DNA of 64,000 nucleotides, taken from positions 248,001 to 312,000 of the forward strand of contig CAVRIR010000003.1 in NCBI GenBank assembly GCA_963721305.1, given 5' to 3'. A program made the position numbers and the translations under genes. The stretch comes from DATAES01 sp963721305. Lineage in GTDB: Bacteria; Actinomycetota; Acidimicrobiia; Acidimicrobiales; JACDCH01. The notes below the pieces were generated by a model that did not search any database, had not been told where the DNA came from, and worked only from the letters and a program-made list of their open reading frames with translations. Position 1 is the first letter of the stretch. Each line of letters starts with the position of its first letter. This document shows positions 17,797-27,664 of this stretch, piece by piece.

Positions 17797-18144
17797 ATGG
17801 CACTCGTGATCACCCTCATCGTCATCGTCGTCATCATCGCCGTAGTGGCTGTCCTCGTTGCCCGCCGGCAGAAGGCTCGCAAGCTGGAAGAGCGGCGCGG
17901 CCTCGCCGAGGAGCATCGTGACATGGCCCGCATGAGCCACTTCGAGGCCGAGCGCGACACCGCGCAAGCCGAAGAACGAGCGGCACGGGCCCGGCGTGAG
18001 CAACTCGACGCGGAGAAGCAGAAGCTCGACGCCGAGCAAAAGCACGCGGCTGCACAAGATCTCGACCGACGCGCCGACGAACTCGACCCTGACACGTCTG
18101 ACACGTCTGACACGTCTGACACCTCGGACACGAACGCGGTTTGA
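17797..18144 (+). CDS. Membrane-anchored coiled-coil protein with SDT repeat tail
   Basis: 115 residues from ATG 17797. The N-terminus is a membrane helix (ALVITLIVIVVIIAVVAVLVA) followed by RRQKARK. A long charged coiled coil follows (EERRGLAEEHRDMARMSHFEAERDTAQAEERAARARREQLDAEKQKLDAEQ...). The tail is built of four tandem Asp-Thr-Ser units, coded by 9-base repeats at 18090-18128 (acgtctgac three times plus one diverged copy). The topology is N-in/C-out or the reverse; no catalytic motif is present. Similar short 'TM plus coiled coil' proteins are common in actinobacteria without known function. It is divergent from the dioxygenase and followed by a tiny membrane gene and a hemerythrin. Confidence 0.65.
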   Translation: MALVITLIVIVVIIAVVAVLVARRQKARKLEERRGLAEEHRDMARMSHFEAERDTAQAEERAARARREQLDAEKQKLDAEQKHAAAQDLDRRADELDPDTSDTSDTSDTSDTNAV

Positions 18145-18174
18145 CTGTTCGGTGCAACGGGAAGCTTTGGGGAC

Positions 18175-18255
18175 ATGCTCACATTGCTGCTGTTGATCAT
18201 CGTGGTCCTGCTGCTCGTCGGCGGGATCGGTTACGGCCGGAGTCGGAGGATCTGA
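18175..18255 (+). CDS. 26-residue hydrophobic protein, DUF3309-like
   Basis: A tiny gene at the start of which MLTLLLLIIVVLLLVGG is followed by IGYGRSRRI. This matches the pattern of DUF3309-type small hydrophobic proteins (a leucine/valine helix, then G-G-x-GY and a short Arg-rich end), which are widespread and of unknown role. Its TGA overlaps the ATG of the hemerythrin gene (TGATGG), so the two are probably co-translated. It is too small for most gene callers. Family assignment is from composition and pattern only. Confidence 0.6.
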   Translation: MLTLLLLIIVVLLLVGGIGYGRSRRI

Positions 18256-18965
18256 TGGATGCCATCGCGCTGTTGAAGAGTGATCATCGGACGGTCGAGG
18301 ACCTCTTCAAGAAGTTCGAGAAGGCCGGTGAGGGCGCGCAGAGGACGAAGGCCAAGCTCGTGGAGCGGATGGTGCACGAGTTATCCGTGCACGCCGCTGT
18401 CGAAGAGACGACCTTCTATCCGTTCGTGAAGGGCGTGAACGAGAAGCTGACGAGCAACGTGCTCGAGGGCCTCGAGGAGCACCACGTCGTGAAGTGGTTG
18501 TTGAGCGAGCTCGACGGGATGTCACCGGACGAGGAGCGCTTCGACGCAAAGGTCTCCGTTCTCATGGAGAGCGTCCGCCATCACGTCGAGGAAGAAGAAG
18601 GCGAGATGTTCCCGCAGGTGCGCAAGGCGGTGTCCCGTGCCCAGCTCGACGATCTCGGCGCGTTGATCGAGCGAGCCAAGAAGAGTGCTCCGACCCGACC
18701 ACATCCGGCCGCGCCGGACGAGCCTCCCGGCAACGTCGTCTCCGGTCTCGTCGCAGGGTTGATCGACCGTGTGCGCGACTCGGCGTCGTCGGTGGTGGGC
18801 GAGGCCGCGTCAGCGGGACGGCGGGCAACATCCCGAGGCACATCGCGACCCACGCAGACCCGCAAGCGCGCCGTGCGCAAGGTGGCGTCGACACGTAAGG
18901 CTGCCGCGACCCGGACGCGCAAAGCGGCATCGAAGGCCCGCAAGGCGACCACCCGGTCGCGTTGA
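18255..18965 (+). CDS. Hemerythrin HHE-domain protein with histone-H1-like basic tail
   Basis: 236 residues. Residues ~1-145 are a hemerythrin/HHE cation-binding four-helix bundle with the expected ligands: HRTVEDLFKKFE, HELSVHAAVEETTFYP, EEHHVVKWLL, and HHVEEEEGEMFPQV. Such domains bind a di-iron centre that senses or carries O2 or NO. After a Pro-rich linker and an amphipathic segment, the last ~55 residues are dense in Lys, Arg, Ala, Ser and Thr (TRKRAVRKVASTRKAAATRTRKAASKARKATTRSR in two pieces). This is the composition of histone H1 or HU-tail-like DNA-binding extensions. HHE domains usually stand alone at about 150-190 residues, so the tail is unusual. DNA or RNA binding is inferred from charge only. 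Confidence 0.8.
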   Translation: MDAIALLKSDHRTVEDLFKKFEKAGEGAQRTKAKLVERMVHELSVHAAVEETTFYPFVKGVNEKLTSNVLEGLEEHHVVKWLLSELDGMSPDEERFDAKVSVLMESVRHHVEEEEGEMFPQVRKAVSRAQLDDLGALIERAKKSAPTRPHPAAPDEPPGNVVSGLVAGLIDRVRDSASSVVGEAASAGRRATSRGTSRPTQTRKRAVRKVASTRKAAATRTRKAASKARKATTRSR

Positions 18966-19619
18966 TCAGTCCGCGGCAGTCAATCCCACCGGACACGAAA
19001 CGCCGGTCCCGCCGATGCCGCAGTAACCGTTGGGATTCTTGGCGAGGTACTGCTGGTGATAGTCCTCGGCGTAGTAGAAGGCGGGCGCGTCGTCGATCTC
19101 GGTGGTGACCTCGGCGAAGCCGGAGTCGCGCAGTCGTTGCGAGTACATCTCGCGGCTGGCCTCGGCCGCGGTGCGCTGCGCGGCGTCGAGCGTGTAGATC
19201 GCCGATCGGTACTGCGTACCGACGTCGTTGCCCTGACGCATGCCCTGCGTCGGGTCGTGCTCTTCCCAGAACACCTTCAGCAGTTGCTCGTAGGTGACTT
19301 TCGCCGGGTCGTAGACGACGAGCACCGCTTCGGTGTGGCCGGTTCGCCCGCTGCACACCTCTTCATAAGTGGGATTGGGGGTGTAGCCGCCGGCGTACCC
19401 GACGGCGGTCGTGTAGACGCCCGGCGTCTCCCAGAACTTCCGCTCGGCGCCCCAGAAGCAACCGAGCCCGAAGATCGCCTGGGCGTAACCCTCGGGGAAC
19501 GGACCCTCGAGCGGTGCCCCGTTGACGAAGTGGTGATCCGGCAGGGGGAACGGACGGTGATCGCGCCCCGGCAGTGCGTCCGACTCGCTCACCATCGCCG
19601 TCTTGTTGCGGAAGAGCAT
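18966..19619 (-). CDS. msrA: Peptide methionine (S)-S-oxide reductase MsrA
   Basis: 217 residues. It reduces methionine-S-sulfoxide in proteins at the expense of thioredoxin. The catalytic motif GCFWGAERKFWE (residues ~53-64), GYAGGYTPNPTYEEVCSGRTGHTEAVLV, FWEEHDPTQGMRQGNDVGTQYRS and EDYHQQYLAKNPNGYC are all classical MsrA signatures. Resolving cysteines lie in YCGIGGTGVSCPVG. The first ~45 residues are the extension typical of the longer MsrA form. It is convergent with the hemerythrin gene (stops one base apart). Upstream of it lies the dispersed hairpin repeat at 19665-19775. Identification is firm. Confidence 0.95.
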   Translation of the reverse strand: MLFRNKTAMVSESDALPGRDHRPFPLPDHHFVNGAPLEGPFPEGYAQAIFGLGCFWGAERKFWETPGVYTTAVGYAGGYTPNPTYEEVCSGRTGHTEAVLVVYDPAKVTYEQLLKVFWEEHDPTQGMRQGNDVGTQYRSAIYTLDAAQRTAAEASREMYSQRLRDSGFAEVTTEIDDAPAFYYAEDYHQQYLAKNPNGYCGIGGTGVSCPVGLTAAD

Positions 19620-19664
19620 GCCCCGAGGCTACGAGCCGGATGCCACCGTCGCCCCCCTTCCCAT

Positions 19665-19775
19665 CACATTGATGTCCGAGCCACCGTTTGCGGTAGCTGA
19701 GTCGTCACAGAACCGCGGCGGCGGGATTCTGTGACGCCTGAGCCACCGGATCGGTGGGTGAGCCATCACAGAATC
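19665..19775 (-). repeat. Dispersed two-hairpin repeat, copy 1
   Basis: An intergenic element made of two imperfect palindromes. One end carries CACATTGATG (19665-19674). A first hairpin runs to TCACAGAAC (19705-19713). After an 11-base GC spacer comes a second, near-perfect palindrome at 19725-19775, with arms GATTCTGTGA and TCACAGAATC and an inner stem GAGCCACC / GGTGGGTGA. The same layout and words appear in the opposite orientation at 40194-40303. It lies between the msrA start and the WXG100-like gene, outside coding sequence. No transposase is associated, so it resembles REP/BIME or MITE-type elements. Confidence 0.75.
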
Positions 19776-19823
19776 CAGCCAGCCGGCTTGGACCAACTCG
19801 GATCTCTCATGTAGTTTCATGCA

Positions 19824-20084
19824 ATGCCATTGGATGGGGCAGAGCTGCTCGCCGCCGCCGAAGCGCTCGTCGCGTGCCAGCGGTTGGCGGCGCAGCTACC
19901 CCACCTCGCGGCCTGGCTCGACCATGCCGCATCCCGCGCACGAGTGGACTGGACGGGTTCGCATCGCGAGTCCTTCGACCACCGCGTCACGTCGATCGAG
20001 CGCGCCCTCCTCGAGGCGTCGGCAACCTTGAACGTTCTCCACGCGCGCATCGACGCCCAAGTCCAAGTCGCACCACCGCGATGA
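19824..20084 (+). CDS. WXG100-like small helical protein
   Basis: 86 residues, ATG at 19824. It has two helices (DGAELLAAAEALVACQRLAAQLPHLAAWLDHAASRA and RESFDHRVTSIERALLEASATLNVLHARIDAQ) joined by a turn VDWTGSHRESF. That contains the W-x-G of WXG100 (ESAT-6-like) proteins, with the usual basic or aromatic pattern after it. Length fits the 80-110 residue family. Its stop overlaps the ATG of a larger protein, a common arrangement for secreted WXG100/LXG-effector pairs. No type VII secretion genes are in the window, so export is inferred only. Confidence 0.6.
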   Translation: MPLDGAELLAAAEALVACQRLAAQLPHLAAWLDHAASRARVDWTGSHRESFDHRVTSIERALLEASATLNVLHARIDAQVQVAPPR

Positions 20085-21191
20085 GCGAGCGCTGTTCGGC
20101 GCGACCAGACGATCTGTATCGATGCGCCAACGAGACCGAGGCGATCATCGCCGAGCTGCGCCGGCAGCTCGCGTCCTTCGACTCGGCGATCGAGTTCTTC
20201 GTGTTGCGGACGCACGGCTTCTTCGCGGCCCTGCGATGGTCCGATCCGCTCTGGGCGCTCGAGCGTGAGCTCGACGCGCTCGCCGAGTTCACCGGCTCGG
20301 TCGGCGCCGCGTTCGAAGCTGCCGGTGGCCACGGCACCGCAAGCCGAGCGACGGTTGTCACCGCCGATCCGTCGATGGTCGACGGTTGGACGCGCGAGCG
20401 CGTCATGGCAACCGAGCAAGCAACTCGACCACGGAAGCTCGAGTGCGTGGGCCGAAGCCGTGTTCGGGCCGCGGTGCGTCTCGTTCGGAGACGCGGGGTA
20501 CGAAGGTGCCGGCTTCATCCGGGGACCGGACGATCGTCGCTACCCGTTGATCGCGCCGCATGTCATGCGCGAGGGCAAGACGTACAACGCGGACGACGGC
20601 GTCCGACCTGGCGAACCGAGCGTGCTCGACCTCGACGGGCGCGACCCTGGATGGACGACGATCCACGAACAGATCGGCGTCGAGCGTTGGCGCGACGAGC
20701 CCGGCGCCGCGGGCCGCATCCTTGCCGGCCTCGGTGCCAGCGCCGCCGGTCCACCGGCCGGGAGCACCGAGGACGACGTGCGAGCAGTCGTCATCAACCC
20801 GGGCCGCAAGCCGACCCTCGGCAAGTCACTCGCGCCGTCCGCCGCTCGCTCAGCCAGTCCGCCGTTGTACATGCCGTCGGCGCCACCCGTGCCGCCACCG
20901 AACAAGCCGGACCTCGAGTATCCGTTGGGTCAGACCTCCGTCGCCGCGGGCGCGATGAACCTCGCACCCGTCGTGGTCGACGGCTTGGTCGGCGCCGCGC
21001 GTGCCGATCTCGGCTCGTACGACGCCTACGACATCGTCTTCCAGGAGAACCGCGACGGACGCATCCGCGCCTTGTACCAGCGCGTGTTCGTCGGGTTCGA
21101 AGCCTCCGGCGAGGCGCAACTGTCGTCCGTCTACGTCACCGGACCGGAACGCAACGACCAGGTGCCGATCGCGTACGCACCGTCGAAATGA
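20081..21191 (+). CDS. Putative WXG100-associated large protein, unknown C-terminal domain (one frameshift as read)
   Basis: About 370 residues after repairing one break near 20413 (restoring CG in ACCGCGAGC joins ...RERVMAT to SKQLDHGSSSAWAEA). The ATG overlaps the small WXG100-like gene. Residues 1-~95 are helical (LYRCANETEAIIAELRRQLASFDSAIEFF; LERELDALAEFTGSVGAAFEAAG), like the N-terminal trafficking part of LXG or ESX-type effectors. A middle region has FGPRCVSFGDAGYEGAGFIRGPDDRRYPLIAPHV. A proline-rich linker (LYMPSAPPVPPPNKP) leads to a ~95-residue C-terminal domain (MNLAPVVVDGLVGAARADLGS...YAPSK) that I cannot assign. A secreted effector or toxin is possible; no immunity gene is evident downstream. 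Confidence 0.55.
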
Positions 21192-21194
21192 GCA

Positions 21195-22215
21195 TCACAG
21201 GACGATCGCGTCGCGCCACACGGTCGAGGCATCGACGACGTCCGTCCGCACGGTCACACCCAGGCCGGGCGCGGAAGGAATGGTGAGCGAGCCGTCGCCA
21301 TCGAGGACGAATGGCTCGGTGAGGTCCTCGCGCCAGTACCGGTCGGACGCCGACAGGTCCGCCGGCCATGTGAAGCCAGGAAGTCCTGCGACCGCGATCG
21401 CAGGCGGCACGACCGATACCGGTCTCGAGCAGACCGCCGACCTTCGCCGGCCATCCCGCCGCGACACATCGATCGGTGCGCGACGAGCGCCGCAGCGATC
21501 CCTCCGAGGCGCGCCGGTTTCACGGTCACGGCCGCAGCAGCGCGCCGGTCGATCGCGTGATCCAGTGCATCGACACTCGTGATGGACTCGTCGAGACAGA
21601 CCGCGGTGCGCAGCTCGCGCACCAGTGCGGCGTGGCCCGCGAGGTCGTCTGACGCGAGCGGTTGTTCGATGCAGAGCAAACCGAGGTCGTCGAGCTCGCG
21701 AACACGACTCGGATCGTCGGCGTACGAGCCGTTCGCGTCGACCTGCAGCGTGGTGTCCTCATGAAGTACGACGGAGCCGAGCTGCTCCGGTGCGACCTTC
21801 ACCTTGATCGACCGATAGCCCGCGTCGATGAACGCGTCGACGTCGTCCTCGAAGCCAACCGTCGCGGTTGCCGGTCACCGCCTCACGAACCACGCCGAGG
21901 TGGGCTGCGAGCGAACGTCCTCGAGCGCGCAAGCTCGGCGTCGAGCATCGCCATTTCGAACGCGGCATGCGCCATCGGATGCCCGTCCACCGGCTCGCCG
22001 CGAGCGATCGCCGGCAGCACCTGTTGCGCGGTCGCAACGGTTTCCCACCAGTATGAAGCGGACGTCTCGGCGCCGCACTCGCCCCAACCTTCGGCATCGT
22101 CACCGCGAACGTGCACGAGCAGCACGTCCCGCTCGGTCGTCGATCGCTTTGCCGTCACGAACGGTCGCACGAGCGGCAACCGCACGACGACCAGGTCAAC
22201 CCGGTCGAGCTTCAC
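21195..22215 (-). CDS. menC: o-Succinylbenzoate synthase MenC, enolase superfamily (frameshifted as read)
   Basis: About 345 residues after repair. MenC dehydrates SHCHC to o-succinylbenzoate in menaquinone synthesis. Visible are the capping domain start (MKLDRVDLVVVRLPLVRPFVTAK...ERDVLLVHV), GWGECGAE, a barrel segment YRSIKVKV with the catalytic KxK, LQVDANGSYA with a metal ligand Asp, CIEQPLASDD with a Glu ligand, VCLDESITS with an Asp ligand, then the catalytic-lysine region AVTVKPARLGGI. The tail (ADLSASDRYWREDLTEPFVLDGDGSLTIPSAPGLGV) is typical of the MenC type 2/N-acylamino acid racemase group. Breaks near 21870, 21926 and between ~21440 and 21500 follow the CG-loss pattern. Dipeptide epimerase or racemase activity cannot be excluded. 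Confidence 0.8.
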
Positions 22216-22221
22216 CCACGG

Positions 22222-23165
22222 TCACGTGCCGGCGAGGCGCGCCGACGACCGGTGCCATGGCTTCCATGCCCTCGCCCTGGATCACGAAGTACGAGATGCC
22301 CCATCGGTCGCGGCGCCGCTTGCAGCTTCTCGCAGATCTCGTCGACCGTGCCGAACCATGCGTACGGCACCTGCAGCACCTCGTCGGGCGTGACGCTGAA
22401 CGGACCGGCGAGGCCCTCGGCCATGCGCGCGCGCGTCGTCGGTGACCGTCGTGAAGAACACGAGGATGTTGAGCTCGAGATCGTCGAAGCGGTCGCCTGC
22501 CGCCTCCTTGATCCACTGGACCTTCTTGTCGACCATCTCGGCGCGCGCGTCCTGTCCCGCCTCGGCGGTGACCTCGCCGGCACTCAGCCGCGGGTTGATG
22601 CCGACGATGTCGGCGTGCTGCGCGGCGATGCGCAGCACCTTCGGGCCGCCGCCGCCGATGAGGATCGGCGGGAACGGCTGCTGCAGCGGCTTCGGCAGGC
22701 CGTCGTAGTCGGTGATCGTGTAGTGCTCACCCTTGAAGTTGAACGAACCTTCGGACCAGGCGCCGCGGTAGATCTCCAGCGCCTCGACCATGCGATCGAT
22801 GCGCACGCCGTCACGGTCCTTCGGGATGCCCGACTGCTCGTAGTCGGTCGTCATCCAGCCGGCGCCGATGCCGAACTCGATCCGTCCGCCGGACAGCACG
22901 TCGAGCGTGGCGATCTCCTTGGCCAGCACGACCGGGTGCTTGTAGTCGTTGTCGAACACGAGGGCGCCGAGACGCAGGTCGGTCGTGGCGTCGGCCGCGG
23001 CCATCAGCGCCGGAACCGGCGCGAGCTGCTCGCCGAAGTGGTCGGGCATGAAGAGCGTGCTGTAGCCGAGGTCCTCGACCTTGCGGGCCATCGCCGCCCA
23101 GTCGTCGACCGGACGGTCGCGGTCGAGAGCTGGACCCCGAACCGGAACTTCCGAGGATGCGCCAT
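22222..23165 (-). CDS. LLM-class F420-dependent oxidoreductase (frameshifted as read)
   Basis: About 310 residues after repair, starting MAHPRKFRFGVQLS at 23165. It belongs to the luciferase-like F420-dependent family: a first strand FGVQL, MARKVEDLGYSTLFMPDHF, LRLGALVFDNDYKHPVVLAKEIATLDVLSGGRIEFGIGAGW, and the cofactor-binding ILIGGGGPKVLRIAAQHADIVGINP. The end reads YFVIQGEGMEAMAPVV. These enzymes transfer hydride between coenzyme F420 and varied substrates. Breaks near 23125, 22433, 22315 and 22238 are each explained by loss of CG/GC from alternating runs. It lies directly behind menC on the same strand with a 6-base gap. Substrate unknown. Confidence 0.8.
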
Positions 23166-23234
23166 GGCAGGCGACCCTAGTGGCCTGGCCGCGCCCGGAA
23201 TCGGGGGCAGTGCGCCAGTAACGTTCGGGGCACC

Positions 23235-25419
23235 GTGCGTTATCTCGTCCGTTTCGGCGCAATCTGCGCGGCCGTCGTCGTGTTCGGCTCGGTCCTCACC
23301 TTCCTGCTCGTGCCGCAGCTCGGCGCGCATCGGATCGGCCAGCCATGGGGTCGCCGGTGCCGATCAACCTCGACACCCTGCCGCAGCGCTCGATCGTGTA
23401 CGACAGCAACGGCAACGTCGCGCGACGCTGTTCGCCGAACAGAACCGTGCGCCGGTTCCGTTGTCGCAGGTACCGCACACGGTGCAGGCCGCGGTCCTCG
23501 CGGTCGAGGACGAGAACTTCTACAGCGCACAGCGGCGTCAACCTCCGGGCGACGCTCCGCGCGCTGTTCACCAACGTGTCGATCGGGCGAGGTCGAGCAG
23601 GGCGGATCGACGATCACGATGCAGCTGATCAAGAACTCGCTTGCCTGCGCCGAAACGCGATCTCGAGCGCAAGACGCAAGAAGCGGTGCTCGCATGGCGA
23701 CTCGAGCAGGTCATGTCGAAGGACGAGATCCTCGAGCGCTACCTGAACACGGTGTACTTCGGCAACGGCGTCTACGGCGTGCAGGCCGCGGCCGAGCTGT
23801 ACTTCGGCAAGAACGTGAGCGATCTCGACTGGCCGGAAGCGGCGTTGCTCGCCGCGCTCATCCGCGACCCTCGCGACTACGACCCGTTCACGAATCCCAG
23901 CGCTGGCGATCGAGCGGCGCCACCTCGCGCTGCAGCGTCTGGTCGACACCGGCAACCTGAGCGCAGGGCGAGGCCGATCTCTACAACTTCACGCCGCTGC
24001 CCGACCGCGCCGTCGACAGCTCGTCGAGCCGCCGAAGGACTACTTCGTCGACCAGGTGAAGCAGCTGCTGCTCGACGATCCGTCGTACAACCTCGGCTCG
24101 GACTACACCGAGCGTTACAACGCGGTGTTCGAGGGTGGGCTGCGCATCTACACGACACTCGATCCCACGTTGCAGATGCAAGCGATCGCGGCTCGCAACG
24201 ACACGTTGCCGGGACAGGATCCGAACGGCCTCTTCGTCATCAACGGCGCGACGCGCGAACACGGCAGGACAAATGCCCGCAGCTCAATGACGGCAATGGT
24301 CACTGCCTCGGCACGATCGCGATGGTGAGCATCGATCCCGTCGACCGGCGCGGTGCGCGACCTCGTCGGCGGACCTGGGTTCGACAAGTGGAAGTACGAC
24401 CTCGCACGCAGGCGATCACGCCAGCCGGGTTCGTCGATGAAGGCGTTCGTGCTCGCGACTGCGTTGGAGAAGTGGCATCCACGTCACCGACACGATCAGC
24501 GGCGGTCCCGTGCTCCATCCCGAATCCGCGACGGCACGCCGAACCCGTACACGCAGCCGGGTGAGAGCGGTACCGAGATCGTCTGATCAGCCAGCTCGCC
24601 GGTTCGGTGAACTGTGCGTTCCTGCGGCTCGGCCAGATCGTCGGCATCGACAAGGTCATCGATCAGGCCCGCAAGATGGGCGATCACGTCGCCGTTGAAG
24701 AACGTCGTGTCGTTCCCGCTCGGCGTCAACTCGGTGACGCCGCTCGAGATGGCAGGCGCATACGCCTCGATCGACAACGACGGTGTCTTCAACTGCGCCG
24801 TACTTCATCGACAAGATCACCGACGCGAACGGCAAGGTCATCTACCAGCACACAGGCGAACCCGCAGCGGGTCATGTCCGAGCAGTCGTCTCGACAGGAG
24901 GTCGAGGCGATGCAGGCGGTCGTGACGAAGCGGCACGGGCACGAAGGCGCAGCTGCCCGATGGCCGCCCGGCCGCCGGCAAGACCGGCACCACCGACGCA
25001 GCACGGCGATGCGTGGTTCATCGGTTTCACGCCGCAGCTCACGACCGCGGTGTGGATGGGCAGTCCCGAGTCGGTCGTGCCGATGAACAACGTCGGCGGC
25101 ATCAACGTGTTCGGTGGCACGTTCCCAGCGCTCGTGTGGCACAACTTCATGGTGCAGGCGATGGCCGGTCTGCCGGTCGAGCGGGTTCACGCCACCCGGT
25201 CCCCGACCGCCGAGCAAGTACCTGCAGCGAGCCGTCCGAGAATCCGGACCACGAGCCCGTCCGGGCGCGGTCGCACGATCGACCGGCGCGACCGGCGCCG
25301 ACGCGCTCCGGTCCCGACCGATGCCGCTCCGACTCCTCCCGGCGCTCACCGGTGGAACCGCCAACCGGATCCCGGCGGAGGACGACGGGCGCGGCAACGG
25401 CAGGGGAGGCGGTCCATGA
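23235..25419 (+). CDS. Class A penicillin-binding protein, bifunctional (heavily frameshifted as read)
   Basis: A membrane-anchored peptidoglycan glycosyltransferase/transpeptidase of about 735 residues once repaired; GTG 23235. An N-terminal membrane helix (LVRFGAICAAVVVFGSVLTFLLV) is followed by the GT51 domain: AVEDENFYSHSGVN (catalytic Glu), GGSTITMQLIKNS, RKTQEAVLAWRLEQVMSKDEILERYLNTVYFGNGVYGVQAAAELYFGK, and LAALIRDPRDYDP. The transpeptidase domain shows GSSMKAFVLATALE (SxxK), SGGP-type and KTGTT regions, and DAWFIGFTPQLTTAVWMGSP. The C-terminal ~75 residues are Pro/Thr/Ala-rich. At least ten frame changes occur; those checked (23299-23302, 23412, 23528, 23590, 23648) are repaired by CG restoration. 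Identification is firm; exact ends of each segment are approximate. Confidence 0.85.
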
Positions 25420-26149
25420 CGGTGCGGCGGCGCTCGATGCGCTGCTCGAGGTCCAAGCTCTCGACACCGTCACCGACCAGCTTGCGGCACCGACGCGAAC
25501 ACCTACCCGAGCGAGTCGAGCTCGCCGATCGAGCAAGCGACAGCTCGCGGACCTCGAGGCGCGTGCCCGCGAGGTGCAAGAGCGAGCGTGACGCCATCGC
25601 CGTCATCGGAGAAGCGGCTCGAGGACGAGATCGCGCTCGTGTCCGACAGGGCGAAGGCGGCCGACCAGACGCCTCTACTCGGGGACCGTCAACGTTCCTC
25701 GCGAGCTGACCGCGCTGCAGGAGGAGATCGAGTCGTTACAGCGACGTCAGAGCGACAGCTCGAGGATCAGGAGCTCGAGCTCATGGAACAGGCCGAACCG
25801 CTCGACGCGGCACTCGCCGAGCTCGCAGCCGTCGCGGGCGGAGATCGACACCGATGCGATCAGGTTGTCGGTCATCGTCGCGGAAGCCGAGGCCGCAATC
25901 GATACCGAGCTGCGGACGTCTTCGCGAAGCGAGAGACCGTGGCCGACGGCATCCCCGCGGAGCTGCTCGCGGAGTACGAGCGGCTGCGCGGCGCGCTCGG
26001 CGGCATCGGCGTCGCACGGCTGAGCGGCAATCGGTGTGAGGGCTGTCATCTCACGTTGTCGGCCGTCGACGTCGACCGCATCCGTCACGAGCCCGACGAC
26101 GCGCTCGTCGCACTGCACGGAATGCAGCCGCCTGCTCGTGCGCGTCTGA
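25416..26149 (+). CDS. C4-type zinc-ribbon coiled-coil protein (frameshifted as read)
   Basis: About 245 residues after repair, from the ATG at 25416 that overlaps the PBP stop. It opens with ALDALLEVQALDTVTDQLRHRREHLPER, then a long coiled coil (QLADLEARAREVQER; SEKRLEDEIALVSDRAKAADQTLYSGTV; ELTALQEEIESLQRRQSQLEDQELELMEQ). It ends with GNRCEGCHLTLSAVDVDRIRHEPDDALVxHCTECSRLLVRV, two CxxC pairs forming a zinc ribbon. This is the CT398/Rv2229c-like family found next to a phosphatase/RNase H gene in many actinobacteria; here a histidine phosphatase lies two genes on. Breaks such as the one at 26110 follow the CG-loss pattern (GTCGCGCAC read as GTCGCAC). The role in cells is poorly known. Confidence 0.75.
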
Positions 26150-26159
26150 ATCAACTCGC

Positions 26160-26663
26160 ATGTTCTTCTGGTTCATCGGCGTCGGCACGTCTTCGTGGCG
26201 CTCGTGTTCCAGAGCCCGGCGCTCGACTATCGCATGGTCATGCTCGGGTTGGTGCTGCCGCTTGTCCGACGGCGTCACCGGCGGCAGTGGTTCCTGCACA
26301 CGCTGCTCGCGTCGATCGCCGCGCTCGTGATCGTCGTGCTCGCGACGCCGGCAATCGTCGGCTCGTCCGCCGTCGGTGGATCGGGATCCCGATCGGGATG
26401 TTCGTGCACCTCGTGCTCGACGGCGTCTGGACCGACACCCACGAGTTCTGGTGGCCGCTGTTCGGCACCTCGTTCGAGGGCAGGCTCCCCGAGCTCGATC
26501 GCGGTGCGGTGTCGCTCGTCCTCGAGTTGATCGGCGTTGCCGCGATCGTGTGGGGATGGCGCCGCTTCGGTCTCGACGATCCGCGCGCGCGCGCGCGGTT
26601 CGTGCGCACGGGCAGTTGCCGCGCGGCCTGTCACCCGTTGATGCCAGAGTTGGCCCGTGCTGA
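26160..26663 (+). CDS. Small integral membrane protein, unknown (frameshifted as read)
   Basis: About 170 residues, ATG 26160. It starts MFFWFIGVGT then VFVALVFQSPALDYRMVMLGLVLPLVDG, followed by a second hydrophobic region (HTLLASIAALVIVVLAT) and a third (WIGIPIGMFVHLVLDGVWTDTHEFWWPLFG). The latter's H-x3-D and T-x-T-H-E-F-W-W words recur in actinobacterial membrane proteins annotated as putative metal-dependent hydrolases. A final helix (VSLVLELIGVAAIVWGWRRFG) ends in a charged tail. Breaks near 26190, 26270 and 26350 are consistent with CG loss. It lies between the zinc-ribbon and phosphatase genes and overlaps the latter, so it is likely in the same transcript. I am unsure of the family. 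Confidence 0.55.
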
Positions 26664-27250
26664 TCGTCGTTCGCCACGGCAGGACGGAGGCGAACGCGTC
26701 CGGACTGCTGCTCGGACGAGCGCGATCCGCCGCTCGACGCGACTGGCCGGGCCCAGGCGTCCGCGGTGGCCGCCGCGCTCGCTCCGCTCGGCGCGAGGAC
26801 GCGGATCGTCAGTAGCCCGTTGCGACGGGCGCGCGAGACGGCGTCGCTCGATCGCGCGCGAGAGGACCGGTCGAGGTCGACGATCGATGGATCGAGCTCG
26901 ACTACGGCGAGTTCGAGGGCAAGCCGATCGTCGAGGTGCACCCGGAGCACCTGGGCCCGCTGGCGATCGGATGCGACGTTCGCGCCCGACGGCGGCGAGA
27001 CCATGCCGCGCTCGGGCGAGCGCGTCGCGACCGCGTGCGCGGACCTCTGGCCGAAGCCGAGCAACGCGACGTCATCGTCGTCACGCACGTGTCACCGGTG
27101 AAGGCCGCGGTCGCGTGGGCGCTCGGCGTCGGCGACGAGATCGCGTGGCGCACGTTACGTCGCGCCCGGGTCGATCACGCGCATCGGGGCACGGCAGGGG
27201 CGACCCGTTCTGCTCGTCGTTCAACGAGACGCTCGTTACAATCGCCGTGA
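26657..27250 (+). CDS. Histidine phosphatase (phosphoglycerate-mutase-like; frameshifted as read)
   Basis: About 205 residues after repair; the GTG at 26657 overlaps the previous stop. The catalytic RHG motif is in LIVVRHGRTEANASGLLLGR; then DPPLDATGRAQASAVAAAL, IVSSPLRRARETA (second Arg), IELDYGEFEGKP, and the second catalytic His in VIVVTHVSPVKAAVAWALG. The tail reads SSFNETRSLQSP, like FND-type endings of this family. Phosphohistidine is formed on the RHG histidine; the physiological substrate is not evident (family members act on phosphosugars, cobalamin precursors or act as partners of RNase HI domains). Several breaks fit CG loss, including one near 27231. It ends 3 bases before the RNase P RNA. 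Confidence 0.75.
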
Positions 27251-27252
27251 CG

Positions 27253-27613
<361 letters not shown>

Positions 27614-27664
27614 CGTCACCCAAGCCTGTGACCAGCACTTTCACCGGCTCAGAGACCGCCCGAA

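Noticed and set aside
18089..18130. Tandem acgtctgac units considered as a CRISPR or regulatory repeat.
   Set aside because: They are in frame and encode a Ser-Asp-Thr tail of the coiled-coil protein; no spacers are present.
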